Positions 20,268 to 28,278 of a stretch of DNA of 29,337 bases are shown piece by piece. Origin of the DNA: a virus. Both the position numbers and the translations under genes were made by a program. How positions within the stretch are numbered: position 1 is the stretch's first letter; each line of letters opens with the position of its first letter. The DNA is taken from positions 1 to 29,337 of IMG/VR virus record IMGVR_UViG_3300042261_000599; one strand, given 5' to 3'. The notes under the pieces were generated by a model that saw nothing but the letters and a program-made list of their open reading frames with translations, was not told the DNA's origin and made no database searches.

Positions 20268-22008
20268 GAACCTCGCTATTCAAATCACGGCCATCGACAT
20301 GCTCAGTTCCGTGGTCGAGCGAGTCAAAGGCCGTGTATTGAGTCTAGGGTCCAGTGCCGGGAAAGTCAAGCAGGATTTTGAGGAAATGACGACCGGCATC
20401 ACCCGCGGCCTCAAGGCGATTGCTGTCGGTGCGTATGCGCTGCAGAAGACGCTGCCGGGTATTCAGACTGCGGCGAACATGCAGGAGGCCATGCTCAAGG
20501 TCAAGTCGAACCTGGTTTCCAGCGCGAAGGATGCCGCGGATCTGGACCGGTCCATGAAATCCGTTAAATCGTCGGCTATTGCCATCAGTGCAAACGCGCC
20601 TTTCTCGGCGGAACAGGTGGTCAACATCGAGGCGGCTTTGCTCAAGGCCGGCGTCGCGATGGGAAACGTGGTCGGCCAAAAGGGGGCCGCTTGGGCGGCG
20701 ACGGCCCTGGCCACGGTGTCTGGGGAAGCCCCCGAAATGATCGGTGACTCCCTGGCTCGGATCGGGGATATGTTCAAATTCAAGGGCGATCAGTACGGGC
20801 AGTTTGCCGACTGGATCGCCCGCGTGGATGACGCCTCGTCATCGAGCGTGCCGGAACTCGTCTACGGCCTAAGGCTGGCCGGAAGCAGTGCGGCAGCGCT
20901 TAAGATATCGGCCAATGATACCGTTACCGCTCTCGGCGCCCTGGCGCCCCTGGGCGATCGCGCGGGATCCTCGCTTTCGAACTTCTACATTGCCGTTGCG
21001 GCAAAGAGAAAAGAATTGATTGCGGGCAACATCCGGCTGTTCGAAAACGGGCAGTTTGTCGGCATGGGACGGGCAATCGACATTTTGAAAGAAAAATTCG
21101 GGGCGATTAAAGACGACCAGCGGCGGCTCGGTCAGTTGATCAAAATTTTCGGGGAGGAAGGCGGGCGGGCGGCCAATCAGTTCATCAATTCCGAAAAAGG
21201 GTTCAGGGGGCTGAATGCTGAGGCGCAGAAGGCGGCGGATCTGGGAAAGAAGCTGTCGATCTGGGGCGAAGGATTCAATGCGGCGATGAAAAAGCTGGGC
21301 GGCACGGCCAAGACAACACTGGCCAGTCTGTTCGATCCGCTCCTGGCACCACTGCGATCGGTCCTGGACCTACTCAACACTGTTACCTCAAAAGTCGGAG
21401 AATTTGCTGAGAAACACAAGGCCCTCTCCGGCATGGCCTCCGGAGGGGCTCTGGCTGTGGCGGGTGGCGCGGGCCTTTACGGCCTTTACAGCCTGGCCAA
21501 GGGCGGCATGGCCGGAGCTCGGGTATTGAAGGGCATTGGCGGAATCAAGGGCCTATTGAAGGGCTTTGGCGGGACCGCCGCGGGTATTGCCGAGGGCAAG
21601 GCGATTGAAGCCGCCACAGGCGTGACACCGGTCTTCGTCACCAACTGGCCGGGCAATATGTCGGGCGGCGGCGCGGTGCAGACGGCGGCGGATCTGGCCG
21701 GAAAAGGCGGTTGGCTCGCAAAAATAGCCAAATCCGCGCCGATGCTCCTGGGCGGCAAACTGGCCCTCGCGGGGGGCGCCGGATATGCTGCCGGGACGGG
21801 GATCAACATGATGCTGGGCGGAATATCCAATTGGGCAACAGACGGAAAATACGGCGGTTCCGGCTGGCTGGGAGACATGGTCTTTGACTGGCTGCACGGC
21901 GAAGGTGTGAAGAACACCATCAACATCACCGTCGACAAGGACGGCCGCGTCATCGCCAACTCCGACAACATGTCCACCACGGTCAACGCGAAGCGGGGTA
22001 AATTCTGA
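20254..22008 (+). CDS. Tape measure protein (Mu gp42-like)
   Basis: A 584-residue protein that sets tail length and is ejected with the DNA. The N-terminus (NLAIQITAIDMLSSVVERVKGR) and the region around LPGIQTAANMQEAMLKVKSNL are typical of the phage minor tail protein or tape measure family. Ala/Gly-rich hydrophobic stretches at about 395-430 and 490-515 look membrane-active. At the usual ~0.15 nm per residue it would fit a short tail of roughly 90 nm. The start has AAAAGGGA upstream. The stop overlaps the next ATG by one base. Confidence 0.88.
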   Translation: MSNVMNLAIQITAIDMLSSVVERVKGRVLSLGSSAGKVKQDFEEMTTGITRGLKAIAVGAYALQKTLPGIQTAANMQEAMLKVKSNLVSSAKDAADLDRSMKSVKSSAIAISANAPFSAEQVVNIEAALLKAGVAMGNVVGQKGAAWAATALATVSGEAPEMIGDSLARIGDMFKFKGDQYGQFADWIARVDDASSSSVPELVYGLRLAGSSAAALKISANDTVTALGALAPLGDRAGSSLSNFYIAVAAKRKELIAGNIRLFENGQFVGMGRAIDILKEKFGAIKDDQRRLGQLIKIFGEEGGRAANQFINSEKGFRGLNAEAQKAADLGKKLSIWGEGFNAAMKKLGGTAKTTLASLFDPLLAPLRSVLDLLNTVTSKVGEFAEKHKALSGMASGGALAVAGGAGLYGLYSLAKGGMAGARVLKGIGGIKGLLKGFGGTAAGIAEGKAIEAATGVTPVFVTNWPGNMSGGGAVQTAADLAGKGGWLAKIAKSAPMLLGGKLALAGGAGYAAGTGINMMLGGISNWATDGKYGGSGWLGDMVFDWLHGEGVKNTINITVDKDGRVIANSDNMSTTVNAKRGKF

Positions 22009-23282
22009 TGGACGACACCTATCTCACCATCCTGGATCAGGAATTTACCCTGGAGACGGAAACGATCGAGGACAGTTTCGAATCGTCGATCGCCCGGCAC
22101 GAACTTCCCTACCGCGATGGGGCGCTCCTGGAAGACATGGGGCAGAAGGCCCGCACCGTCCGTATCCGCTGCTACTTTATCAACGAAAACTACGCCGCCC
22201 ACAAGGATCTGATCAATTACCTGGGATATACCGATGACCTGCACGAGCTGCAGCACCCGGAATACGGCCTGATTAAAGGCAAAATCGAATCCATTATCGT
22301 CCGCCACGACGACCGCCTGCAGACGGCGGAGGTGGATCTGACCTACGTGGAAAACCTGCGGGGCGTCATCGATCCTGAACCGGCGACGTCCGTCGCCGCC
22401 GATGTCGAGGCCGCCTTTGTTGACGGCCAGACTGAGCTGACCGAAGAAATCCGGCGGGATCTGGCAGAGCAACTTGGGGCGGATGCCGCCGGGATCCTCG
22501 ATACGGTCGTGGCAGCCGGGGCCGGTCTTTACGAGCAGATTTCCGGATTGTCCGGCGCTGCCCAGGCGTATGTCCGGGCGGCCGACACCTACGTCAAGAC
22601 CCTGGACGCCAAGCTTCGGGCCATCACGAATCCCGCGAACGGCCTCATCGCCGTCATCGACTACGCGGCCAACCTGCCGGGCTACGTGGCCGGTTCGATT
22701 GCCAACACGGTGGAACGCTATGCCATCCTGGCCGAGTCCGCCGTGTCGTTTCCGGCACGCCTGGTGGACAACTTTCATAACGCCGTTGACGAGATTGCCG
22801 ACGCACCGGGTACATACCAGAAATATGCAAAGATCTCCTCGGCCCAGCGCTCCGCGCACCTGGCGGCAACGATATTCAAGGCAGACAAGGAAGTCTCGGA
22901 TAGACAAAAACGGGCACAGGCAACCGCCTCGTTCAGTCCCCTGGGCCGCCGCCTGTCGCCGCAGGAAACTGACCAGATCCTGACCGTAAACGAGATGGAG
23001 CGGATCCTCGCGGCGGTCCGGACCCAGCTGCAGGAGGCGATAAACCTGTCCCGGAACATGCCGAGCCTGAGAAAAATAGCGGAGGCACTGACCGACCATG
23101 TCCGCCAGATGAAGCTGGAGCGACCGAAGGTCATTGCCGTCGAGGTGGACAACAGTCTGCCCCTGCACCTGGTCTGCCTGAAATACGGGATGACGACGGC
23201 GGACGCCGAGCAGCTCATGACCATCAACACGATCCGGCACCCGAATTATGTCACGGGGGAGGTCAACGTCTATGCCCGATAA
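22008..23282 (+). CDS. DNA circularization/tail protein N (Mu gp43-like)
   Basis: A 424-residue protein with the DNA_circ_N-type N-terminal domain: FESSIARHELPYRDGALLEDMGQKARTVR-like residues at about 24-52, then YGLIKGKIESI and an AEVDLTYVE strand at about 107-115. Despite the historic name, members are tail or baseplate proteins, part of the hub with gp44. The middle is helical. The C-terminus (PLHLVCLKYGMTTADAEQL, IRHPNYV) resembles a LysM-like ending. It overlaps the hub gene by 11 bases. Confidence 0.88.
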   Translation: MDDTYLTILDQEFTLETETIEDSFESSIARHELPYRDGALLEDMGQKARTVRIRCYFINENYAAHKDLINYLGYTDDLHELQHPEYGLIKGKIESIIVRHDDRLQTAEVDLTYVENLRGVIDPEPATSVAADVEAAFVDGQTELTEEIRRDLAEQLGADAAGILDTVVAAGAGLYEQISGLSGAAQAYVRAADTYVKTLDAKLRAITNPANGLIAVIDYAANLPGYVAGSIANTVERYAILAESAVSFPARLVDNFHNAVDEIADAPGTYQKYAKISSAQRSAHLAATIFKADKEVSDRQKRAQATASFSPLGRRLSPQETDQILTVNEMERILAAVRTQLQEAINLSRNMPSLRKIAEALTDHVRQMKLERPKVIAVEVDNSLPLHLVCLKYGMTTADAEQLMTINTIRHPNYVTGEVNVYAR

Positions 23283-24291
23283 GATCTCCCTTCTGATCGG
23301 CGGGAAGAAGGTTGAAAACTTCAAGTCCTACAGTATCGAGGCGGATCTCTACACGGCCGACGACGCCTTCTCCCTGGAGTTGTCCAATCCCGGCACAAAG
23401 ATCAGCGCCGGGGCGCGCTGCGAGCTGTACGTCAACGACCGGCTGGTCTTGACGGGGATCGCCGATATGGTGGACAAGGGCGGCGACAAGTCCGGCACAA
23501 CGCTCAGGCTGGAAGGCCGGGACCTCATGGGCCTTTTGGTGGATTCCTACTGCGAGGAGTTTATCGATCTGCAGGGCATGACCCTCAAGGCGCTGACCGA
23601 GCGACTCATGAAGACGGTGCCCTATATAAACCGCAAGGCCGTGCAGTACCAGTCCGGCACCCTGAAGCGCATCGATACGGCCCGGAATCATACCAAGATC
23701 GAACCGGGCCAGACGGTCTTCGATGTGCTGAAGACCTACGCCCTCTCCCGGGGACTCATGTTCTTTGCCCTGGAAAACGGCACGTTCGTCTTCGGGCGGC
23801 CGAAAACCGGCGGTGCGCCGCTCTACCACCTGATCCGGAGAAAGAGCGATCCGCGGGAAAACAACATCGAATCGGGGAACCTATCGGACAACATCGCCCG
23901 GCGTTACAGCAAGATCGTTGTCACGGGCCAGCAGCAGGGCGCGGACGATATTGCCCCGGAAGACATCAACACGCCCCCGACAACGGTGACGGATCCGACT
24001 TTTCCCTTTTACAAGCCGTACTATGAAACGGATCAGAACGATGCCCTGAGCCCGATGCGGCACGCCCGGATGCGTCTGGAGCAGATGAAATTCGAGGGGT
24101 TTCAGCTCAAATACACGGTGCCCTTCCATAGCCAGAACGGGGAGCCTTGGCGGATCAACGAGATCTGCCACGTGATTGACGAGGATCTGGACGTGGACGG
24201 CGATTACCTCATCTACGGTCGCACCTTCCGGTTGGACAAAAGCGGGAGTTATACGGAGTTGAAACTGAGCTATCCGGGGGTGGTTCAATGA
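23272..24291 (+). CDS. Baseplate hub protein P (Mu gp44-like)
   Basis: A 339-residue hub protein of the Mu gp44/T4 gp27 class. The N-terminus has two barrel-like domains (KISLLIGGKKVENFKSYSIE, then FSLELSNPGTKISAGARCEL). RLEGRDLMGLLVDSYC and the KIVVTGQQQG strand also fit. It forms the trimeric ring between tail tube and spike. I start at the ATG ten bases after GGGGAGG rather than at an in-frame ATG eight codons earlier. The last seven bases are overlapped by the minus-strand gene that follows. Confidence 0.88.
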   Translation: MPDKISLLIGGKKVENFKSYSIEADLYTADDAFSLELSNPGTKISAGARCELYVNDRLVLTGIADMVDKGGDKSGTTLRLEGRDLMGLLVDSYCEEFIDLQGMTLKALTERLMKTVPYINRKAVQYQSGTLKRIDTARNHTKIEPGQTVFDVLKTYALSRGLMFFALENGTFVFGRPKTGGAPLYHLIRRKSDPRENNIESGNLSDNIARRYSKIVVTGQQQGADDIAPEDINTPPTTVTDPTFPFYKPYYETDQNDALSPMRHARMRLEQMKFEGFQLKYTVPFHSQNGEPWRINEICHVIDEDLDVDGDYLIYGRTFRLDKSGSYTELKLSYPGVVQ

Positions 24292-24629
24292 GGAGCGGCA
24301 ACGGCCTTGTAGCGGTCATTGAAAGGGCTTATTCGATCGGGCTCCAGGGTTGTCCGTTCGGATGCGCTGCAACGGCCGCGCCGGACGTCTCGCAGGAAGC
24401 GGAGGGATGCGGCACTGTCGGCCTCGATGTCGATGGTTTTGGTTCCAAGATCAAAGGTCATTACCTTGCCGGTTATAGATACGACGCGCTGGGCCTCCAG
24501 GGCAATGACCGACGGCCGATCCGCCGGCACGGACAAAAACGGCACGGCGCTCCGGTAACAGGGATACTCCCCGGCCGAAACCGTGCAGGCAATCAGAAGA
24601 ATAACGAAAGCGGCGACAAAGGTTTTCAT
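24285..24629 (-). CDS. Antisense putative lipoprotein or secreted protein (putative moron)
   Basis: A 114-residue protein encoded on the minus strand in the 352-base gap between gp44 and gp45. The N-terminus is an excellent signal sequence: MKTF, a hydrophobic core to residue 13, and LIAC at 12-15, a lipobox that would lipidate Cys15. Cleavage after VSA (17-19) by ordinary signal peptidase is an alternative. The mature part is a small alpha/beta-like domain with Cys24 and Cys87. A near-consensus promoter lies directly upstream and places transcription start at the ATG, so the mRNA should be leaderless. No + strand phage gene fits the gap. The product would reach the envelope from an integrated prophage, as superinfection-exclusion or conversion proteins do. 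The family was not recognised. Confidence 0.72.
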   Translation of the reverse strand: MKTFVAAFVILLIACTVSAGEYPCYRSAVPFLSVPADRPSVIALEAQRVVSITGKVMTFDLGTKTIDIEADSAASLRFLRDVRRGRCSASERTTLEPDRISPFNDRYKAVAAPH

Positions 24630-24635
24630 GTGAGG

Positions 24636-24664
24636 ATTATAGGATGATCCGGGCCAGAATTCAA
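24636..24664 (-). promoter_or_regulatory. Sigma-70-type promoter for the antisense lipoprotein gene
   Basis: Read on the minus strand, TTGAAT (24664-24659) and TATAAT (24641-24636) are separated by exactly 17 bases. The -10 is perfect and the -35 matches TTGA of the consensus. The expected start point, about seven bases on, is at or next to the A of the ATG at 24629. The promoter overlaps the ribosome binding site and start of the gp45 gene on the other strand. Confidence 0.75.
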
Positions 24665-25132
24665 CAGGTTATCGAGGGCGCAATCAAACGTTTCAATGCG
24701 CTCGGCCGGGCGAACGAGACGATCACGGACCGGGAATGCTTCCAGCATTACGGCTTTACCTCACGGCCCCTGGAGGGCGCGGAGGCTGTCCTGATCGCAA
24801 ACGGCAACCACATCGTCATGATCGCCGAGGATGACCGCCGGTACCGTATCGCCATCGAGGCGGGCGAGGTCTGCCTTTACACGGACGAGGGAGATCATAT
24901 CCGGTTCAAGCGCGGGAAGGAGATCTACATCCAGAGCGGTAATAAGTTGACAGCAGAGATCGCCAACGACGTTGCGGTCACCACGAAACGGATCGCCCTG
25001 ACGGCCTCCGAATCGATCACACTGACGTCGCCCAGCGTGACGGTTGACGGCGCCCTGTCCGCCACCGGGAATGTCACGTCACAGGGAAGTATTACGGATA
25101 CGACAGGCAATACCAACCACCACAGCCACTAG
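24644..25132 (+). CDS. Baseplate spike protein (Mu gp45/gpV-like)
   Basis: A 162-residue membrane-piercing spike. The N-terminal region (LGRANETITDRECFQHYGFTS) and OB-fold part with GAEAVLIANGNHIVMIAEDD match Mu gp45. The C-terminal part is a beta-helix of short repeating strands (ITLTSPSVTVDGALSATGNV). It ends TNHHSH, the His-x-His arrangement that in P2 gpV and related spikes binds a metal ion at the needle tip. GAGGA and the start lie within the promoter of the divergent antisense gene. Confidence 0.9.
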   Translation: MIRARIQQVIEGAIKRFNALGRANETITDRECFQHYGFTSRPLEGAEAVLIANGNHIVMIAEDDRRYRIAIEAGEVCLYTDEGDHIRFKRGKEIYIQSGNKLTAEIANDVAVTTKRIALTASESITLTSPSVTVDGALSATGNVTSQGSITDTTGNTNHHSH

Positions 25133-25141
25133 GATGGGGAC

Positions 25142-25522
25142 ATGGACTTTGCGATCGACATCGCGACCGACGGCAGCGCAGCAGGGCAGATGACGTTCAA
25201 CAAGGCGGAAGACAGCAACCTGCGGAACAACGTGTACTTGAGCCTGATGATTCGTCGCGGATCATGGTTTCAAAACTTGGACTTCGGGAGCCGCCTGCAC
25301 CTGCTCCAGCGGGAGAAGAACACCGAACAGACGGCTGTACTTGCCGAGGAATATTGCCGGGAAGCCCTCCAGTGGCTCATCGACAGTGGCCGGGCAAGGA
25401 AGATCGATATCGTTGCGGAGCGCGACCGGCTCCAGGATCTGCACCGGCTTAAGCTCCTGGTATCAGTAACGAAATCAAACGGGGACCAGGTCTCGTTTAC
25501 GACCTTTGTGGAGGTGGTATAA
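25142..25522 (+). CDS. Baseplate wedge protein (Mu gp46/gpW-like)
   Basis: A 126-residue protein of the GP46 family related to T4 gp25. It has ALVAGD-free but typical strands: MDFAIDIATDGSAAGQM, NVYLSLMIRRGSWFQNLDFGSRL and AEEYCREALQWLIDSGRARKID. These proteins start sheath polymerisation on the baseplate wedge. The stop is immediately followed by the J gene start. Confidence 0.9.
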   Translation: MDFAIDIATDGSAAGQMTFNKAEDSNLRNNVYLSLMIRRGSWFQNLDFGSRLHLLQREKNTEQTAVLAEEYCREALQWLIDSGRARKIDIVAERDRLQDLHRLKLLVSVTKSNGDQVSFTTFVEVV

Positions 25523-26722
25523 ATGCCCTTTCAAAAATCCTTTGACGAACTGCTGGACGGCATTCTGACCGATTACCGCAACCAGTTCCCCGAGGCGGAT
25601 ACCTCGCAGGGGTCGCTGATCTTCGTCAAGAGCGCCTGCATGGCTTCCGCCCTGTGGGGCCTGTATCACTACCAGCAGTGGATCAGTCGCCAGATATTTC
25701 CTGATACGGCGGCAACGGAAAATCTCGAACATCACGCCTGGGTGCGCGGCATTGCCCGGACGTACGGCGAGACGGATGCGGCGCTGCTGGCGCGGCTCCT
25801 GGAATACATCCGGCGTCCCCCCGCGGGCGGGAACCGCTACGATTATGTCAAATGGGCGACGGAAGTCGATAACGTGGCCAGGGCATGGTGTTTCCCCATT
25901 GCCCAGGGTCTCGGCACTGTCGATGTCGTCATTCTGGCCAATACGGATACGACCGGGAACGAGATTCCGTCGTCGTCGGCGCGGATCGGCATCACGACGA
26001 CGGCCACAACCGGTAAGCTGATCGATTCCGGAGCCGCTTTTTCCACCGGCCATGCCGTGACTGCGGGGGACATTGTCGAAAACCCGCTCCGGAGGACACG
26101 CACTACCGTCACGGCCATCGACAGCGCCACCCAGCTCTCCCTGGCCGACAATCTCTTTCTATTCGTCAACGAGCCGTATATCATCCACTGCCAGACGGGA
26201 ACCAATACCTCCGTGAGCGCGGGGAAACTGGTAAACAGCGCGGGTACGTTTGACAACGCCACCTACACCGTCAAGACAGGCGATGTGGCCGAGAATGTGA
26301 CCGACAATCTGGAGACGAAGATTACCGCCGTCGACAGCGCGACCCAGCTCTCTCTGGCGGAAGACATTTTTACGGCAACCGGCAAGACCTACGTTATTCG
26401 GGGCCTAGTCGGCGAAGTCAAAAAGCACATTGATCCGTTGCGTCCGGTTACGGCCTCCAAGGTGACCATCATTGCCCCCACAACCCTTTCTCAGGCGGTG
26501 ACCATGACGGCGACCGGATCCAATATCGATCGGACCCTCATTGCCGCAGACATCGAGGCCTATCTGCTGGGGATGATCCCCGGACAGGTGCTTTATACCG
26601 CCAAGCTGATACAGCTCGCAATGGACAATGGCGCCGACAATGTGTCGGTGGCGACACCGTCGGGCAATGTGACGCCGACTCCCTATCAAATGATCCGGCC
26701 GGGGGTGATCAGTGTCTCATAA
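25523..26722 (+). CDS. Baseplate J-like protein (Mu gp47) with inserted tandem beta-domains
   Basis: A 399-residue wedge protein related to P2 J and T4 gp6. The N-terminal helical part (FDELLDGILTDYRNQFPEAD, ATENLEHHAWVRGI) and the C-terminal part (KKHIDPLRPVTASKVTIIAP, LLGMIPGQVLYTAKLIQLAM) are conserved. Between them the usual short loop is replaced by two tandem copies of a ~70-residue beta-rich unit (about 154-224 and 225-294), each ending in A(I/V)DSATQLSLA. These probably form protruding domains on the baseplate. The start follows the previous stop directly. Confidence 0.9.
   Translation: MPFQKSFDELLDGILTDYRNQFPEADTSQGSLIFVKSACMASALWGLYHYQQWISRQIFPDTAATENLEHHAWVRGIARTYGETDAALLARLLEYIRRPPAGGNRYDYVKWATEVDNVARAWCFPIAQGLGTVDVVILANTDTTGNEIPSSSARIGITTTATTGKLIDSGAAFSTGHAVTAGDIVENPLRRTRTTVTAIDSATQLSLADNLFLFVNEPYIIHCQTGTNTSVSAGKLVNSAGTFDNATYTVKTGDVAENVTDNLETKITAVDSATQLSLAEDIFTATGKTYVIRGLVGEVKKHIDPLRPVTASKVTIIAPTTLSQAVTMTATGSNIDRTLIAADIEAYLLGMIPGQVLYTAKLIQLAMDNGADNVSVATPSGNVTPTPYQMIRPGVISVS
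25982..26404 (+). repeat. Tandem coding repeat within the baseplate J gene
   Basis: Two ~210-base units in frame encode matching segments: GKLIDSGAAF..VTAGDIVEN..TTVTAIDSATQLSLA, and GKLVNSAGTF..VKTGDVAEN..TKITAVDSATQLSLA. The DNA agrees best around the DSATQLSL codons. Divergence elsewhere shows that the duplication is old. Confidence 0.85.
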
Positions 26723-27236
26723 GGATGTATTGATACAGTTATTCCCGATTGAACTCGGAGGCGTCTTCTCCGGCGACACCGCCATCGAAGGAGAACACCT
26801 AGACGCCGTGCAGGAGCGGGCGGAGCAATTACTGAGGGAGTTCTTCCCGCAATCCTGTGACGAGCTGATCGCGTCCTGGGAGCGCGTATGTGGCCTGATC
26901 CCGGCATCAACGGATACGCTGCAGATGCGCCAGGTCCGGGTCATCGCCAAGCTGCGGGAGCGCGGCGGGCTGTCTCTACCCTTCTTCGTGTCGCTTGCGG
27001 AGGATTTTGGCTACAGCATTACGATCGAAGAGCTTCCCGCCGGCACGGACGGAACCGGCGCCGAGGGAATGTTCCGCTGGCGTGTGACGTTTACGGGAAC
27101 GCCGCTCTACTGGTTTCGCGCCGGACAATCGCAGGCCGGAGAACGCCTGGTCGACGGTCCCGTGGCCACGGCCTTGGAGGGTCTATTCACGGAACTGAAG
27201 CCCGCCCACACTCAAATCATATTTGCCTACGCATAG
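26712..27236 (+). CDS. Baseplate protein gp48-like (DUF2313)
   Basis: A 174-residue protein of the Mu gp48/DUF2313 type, equivalent to P2 gpI, that closes the baseplate wedge and connects the fibre. LDAVQERAEQLLREFFPQSCDEL and ERVCGLIPASTDTLQMRQVRVIAKLRERG are the conserved family blocks. The start is GTG with GGGGGTGAT upstream; no in-frame ATG is available nearby. It overlaps the J stop by 11 bases. Confidence 0.88.
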   Translation: MSHKDVLIQLFPIELGGVFSGDTAIEGEHLDAVQERAEQLLREFFPQSCDELIASWERVCGLIPASTDTLQMRQVRVIAKLRERGGLSLPFFVSLAEDFGYSITIEELPAGTDGTGAEGMFRWRVTFTGTPLYWFRAGQSQAGERLVDGPVATALEGLFTELKPAHTQIIFAYA

Positions 27237-27245
27237 GAGGTAACA

Positions 27246-28124
27246 ATGGCCAAAACAGTCTTTGTCGATACCCCGCCCCTGGGAACGATCGTAACCGCCG
27301 CTTTTCTCAATGCGGTTAATAATCACCGGCATACCGGCCAGGACGTCGACGGCGCGGGCGCCCTGGACTATGCCGTAGCCACGGGCAGCGGCAATGCCTA
27401 TGCCATCACGCTGGCCCCAGCGCTGACGGCCCATGTGGCCGGGATGCCGATCGTTTTTAAGGCAAACCACGCAAACAGCGGGGCATCAACGGTTGCAGTG
27501 AGTGGCATGGGTGCGGTGGCAATTAAGCGACGTGACGGTAGCGCTTTGGTGACCGGCGACATTCAAAATGGCCAGATCGTTATTATTTGCTATGACGGAA
27601 CGAATTACCAGTTAATGTCCCAGCATGCGGATATTTCTGATGTAGGCAAAATTGGCTGGTTTCCGACGGCCGCCGCCCCCGCAGGATGGTTGAAAGCAAA
27701 CGGGGCTGCCGTATCCAGGACAACCTACGCCAACCTGTTCGCCGTAATCAGCACGACATTCGGCGCGGGGAATGGTTCGACAACCTTCAATCTGCCGGAC
27801 ATGCGGGGCGAGTTTGTCAGAGGACTTGACGACGGCCGCGGGGTGGATCCGGACAGAACTTTGGGCAGCGCACAAGACGACCGATTTCAAACACATAAGC
27901 ATGCCTGGGACGACACCAAAGCGATAAACGCAGATGATAACCCGCCGAACGCGTCAAGTGGTTATCTGAGCGGTAACGGTGGATCTACGCAAGCTCTGTT
28001 TGCGGGAGGCACAATCAATAGCCGACAATATATTGGAGCGCCGACGGACAATGAATCAACCGTCAGAACCGGTACGGAAACACGGCCGCGCAACATCGCC
28101 CTGCTGGCCTGCATCAAATATTAA
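27246..28124 (+). CDS. Tail fibre with phage collar domain
   Basis: A 292-residue fibre protein, the likely host-recognition protein. The N-terminal ~30-130 region (LNAVNNHRHTGQDVDGAGAL; NSGASTVAVSGMGAVAIKR) is a shaft or attachment domain. The tail collar domain follows at about 134-200 (GKIGWFPTAAAPAGWLKANG, FGAGNGSTTFNLPDMRGEFV). The tip is Gly/Asn-rich and closes with RPRNIALLACIKY, the standard ending of collar-type fibres. AGGAGGTAAC precedes the ATG. No fibre-assembly chaperone or invertible segment follows, unlike in Mu. Confidence 0.88.
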   Translation: MAKTVFVDTPPLGTIVTAAFLNAVNNHRHTGQDVDGAGALDYAVATGSGNAYAITLAPALTAHVAGMPIVFKANHANSGASTVAVSGMGAVAIKRRDGSALVTGDIQNGQIVIICYDGTNYQLMSQHADISDVGKIGWFPTAAAPAGWLKANGAAVSRTTYANLFAVISTTFGAGNGSTTFNLPDMRGEFVRGLDDGRGVDPDRTLGSAQDDRFQTHKHAWDDTKAINADDNPPNASSGYLSGNGGSTQALFAGGTINSRQYIGAPTDNESTVRTGTETRPRNIALLACIKY

Positions 28125-28154
28125 TAGAAAGGAAAAAAGGCGGACAGTATTCCA

Positions 28155-28277
28155 GGGAGCTCCAACTCCCCAGACCATGTGCGTGCAGCACATAACGGGA
28201 TAACCCGCTACCATCCGCACAGAGAGCAACAGCCTTGTAGCAGGGTTACTCCCGAAAATCAACCTGAGGAGGAGCTC
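28155..28277 (+). promoter_or_regulatory. Possible RNA leader masking the dam ribosome binding site
   Basis: GAGCTCC at 28157-28163 is exactly complementary to GGAGCTC at 28271-28277, which is the distal part of the GAGGAGGAGCTC ribosome binding site of the methylase gene. The intervening ~107 bases include a CGGG-ATAA-CCCG hairpin at 28196-28207. If the ends pair, initiation would be blocked. Recognised by complementarity only. Confidence 0.35.
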
Positions 28278-28278
28278 T

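Noticed and set aside
21486-23324. A 612-residue open frame on the minus strand opposite tape measure and N genes
   Set aside because: It is antisense to two well-supported genes, starts and ends without a good ribosome binding site or promoter, and its translation is Arg/Gly/Asp-rich in the manner of shadow frames in GC-rich DNA.
24288-24647. A 119-residue + strand frame covering the gp44-gp45 gap
   Set aside because: Its composition is that of an antisense shadow, and the minus-strand frame has a signal peptide, lipobox and promoter, so it is the better reading.
27246-28278. Mu-like invertible G segment or alternate fibre pieces
   Set aside because: No inverted gix-like sites, no second fibre 3' end and no invertase gene are visible.
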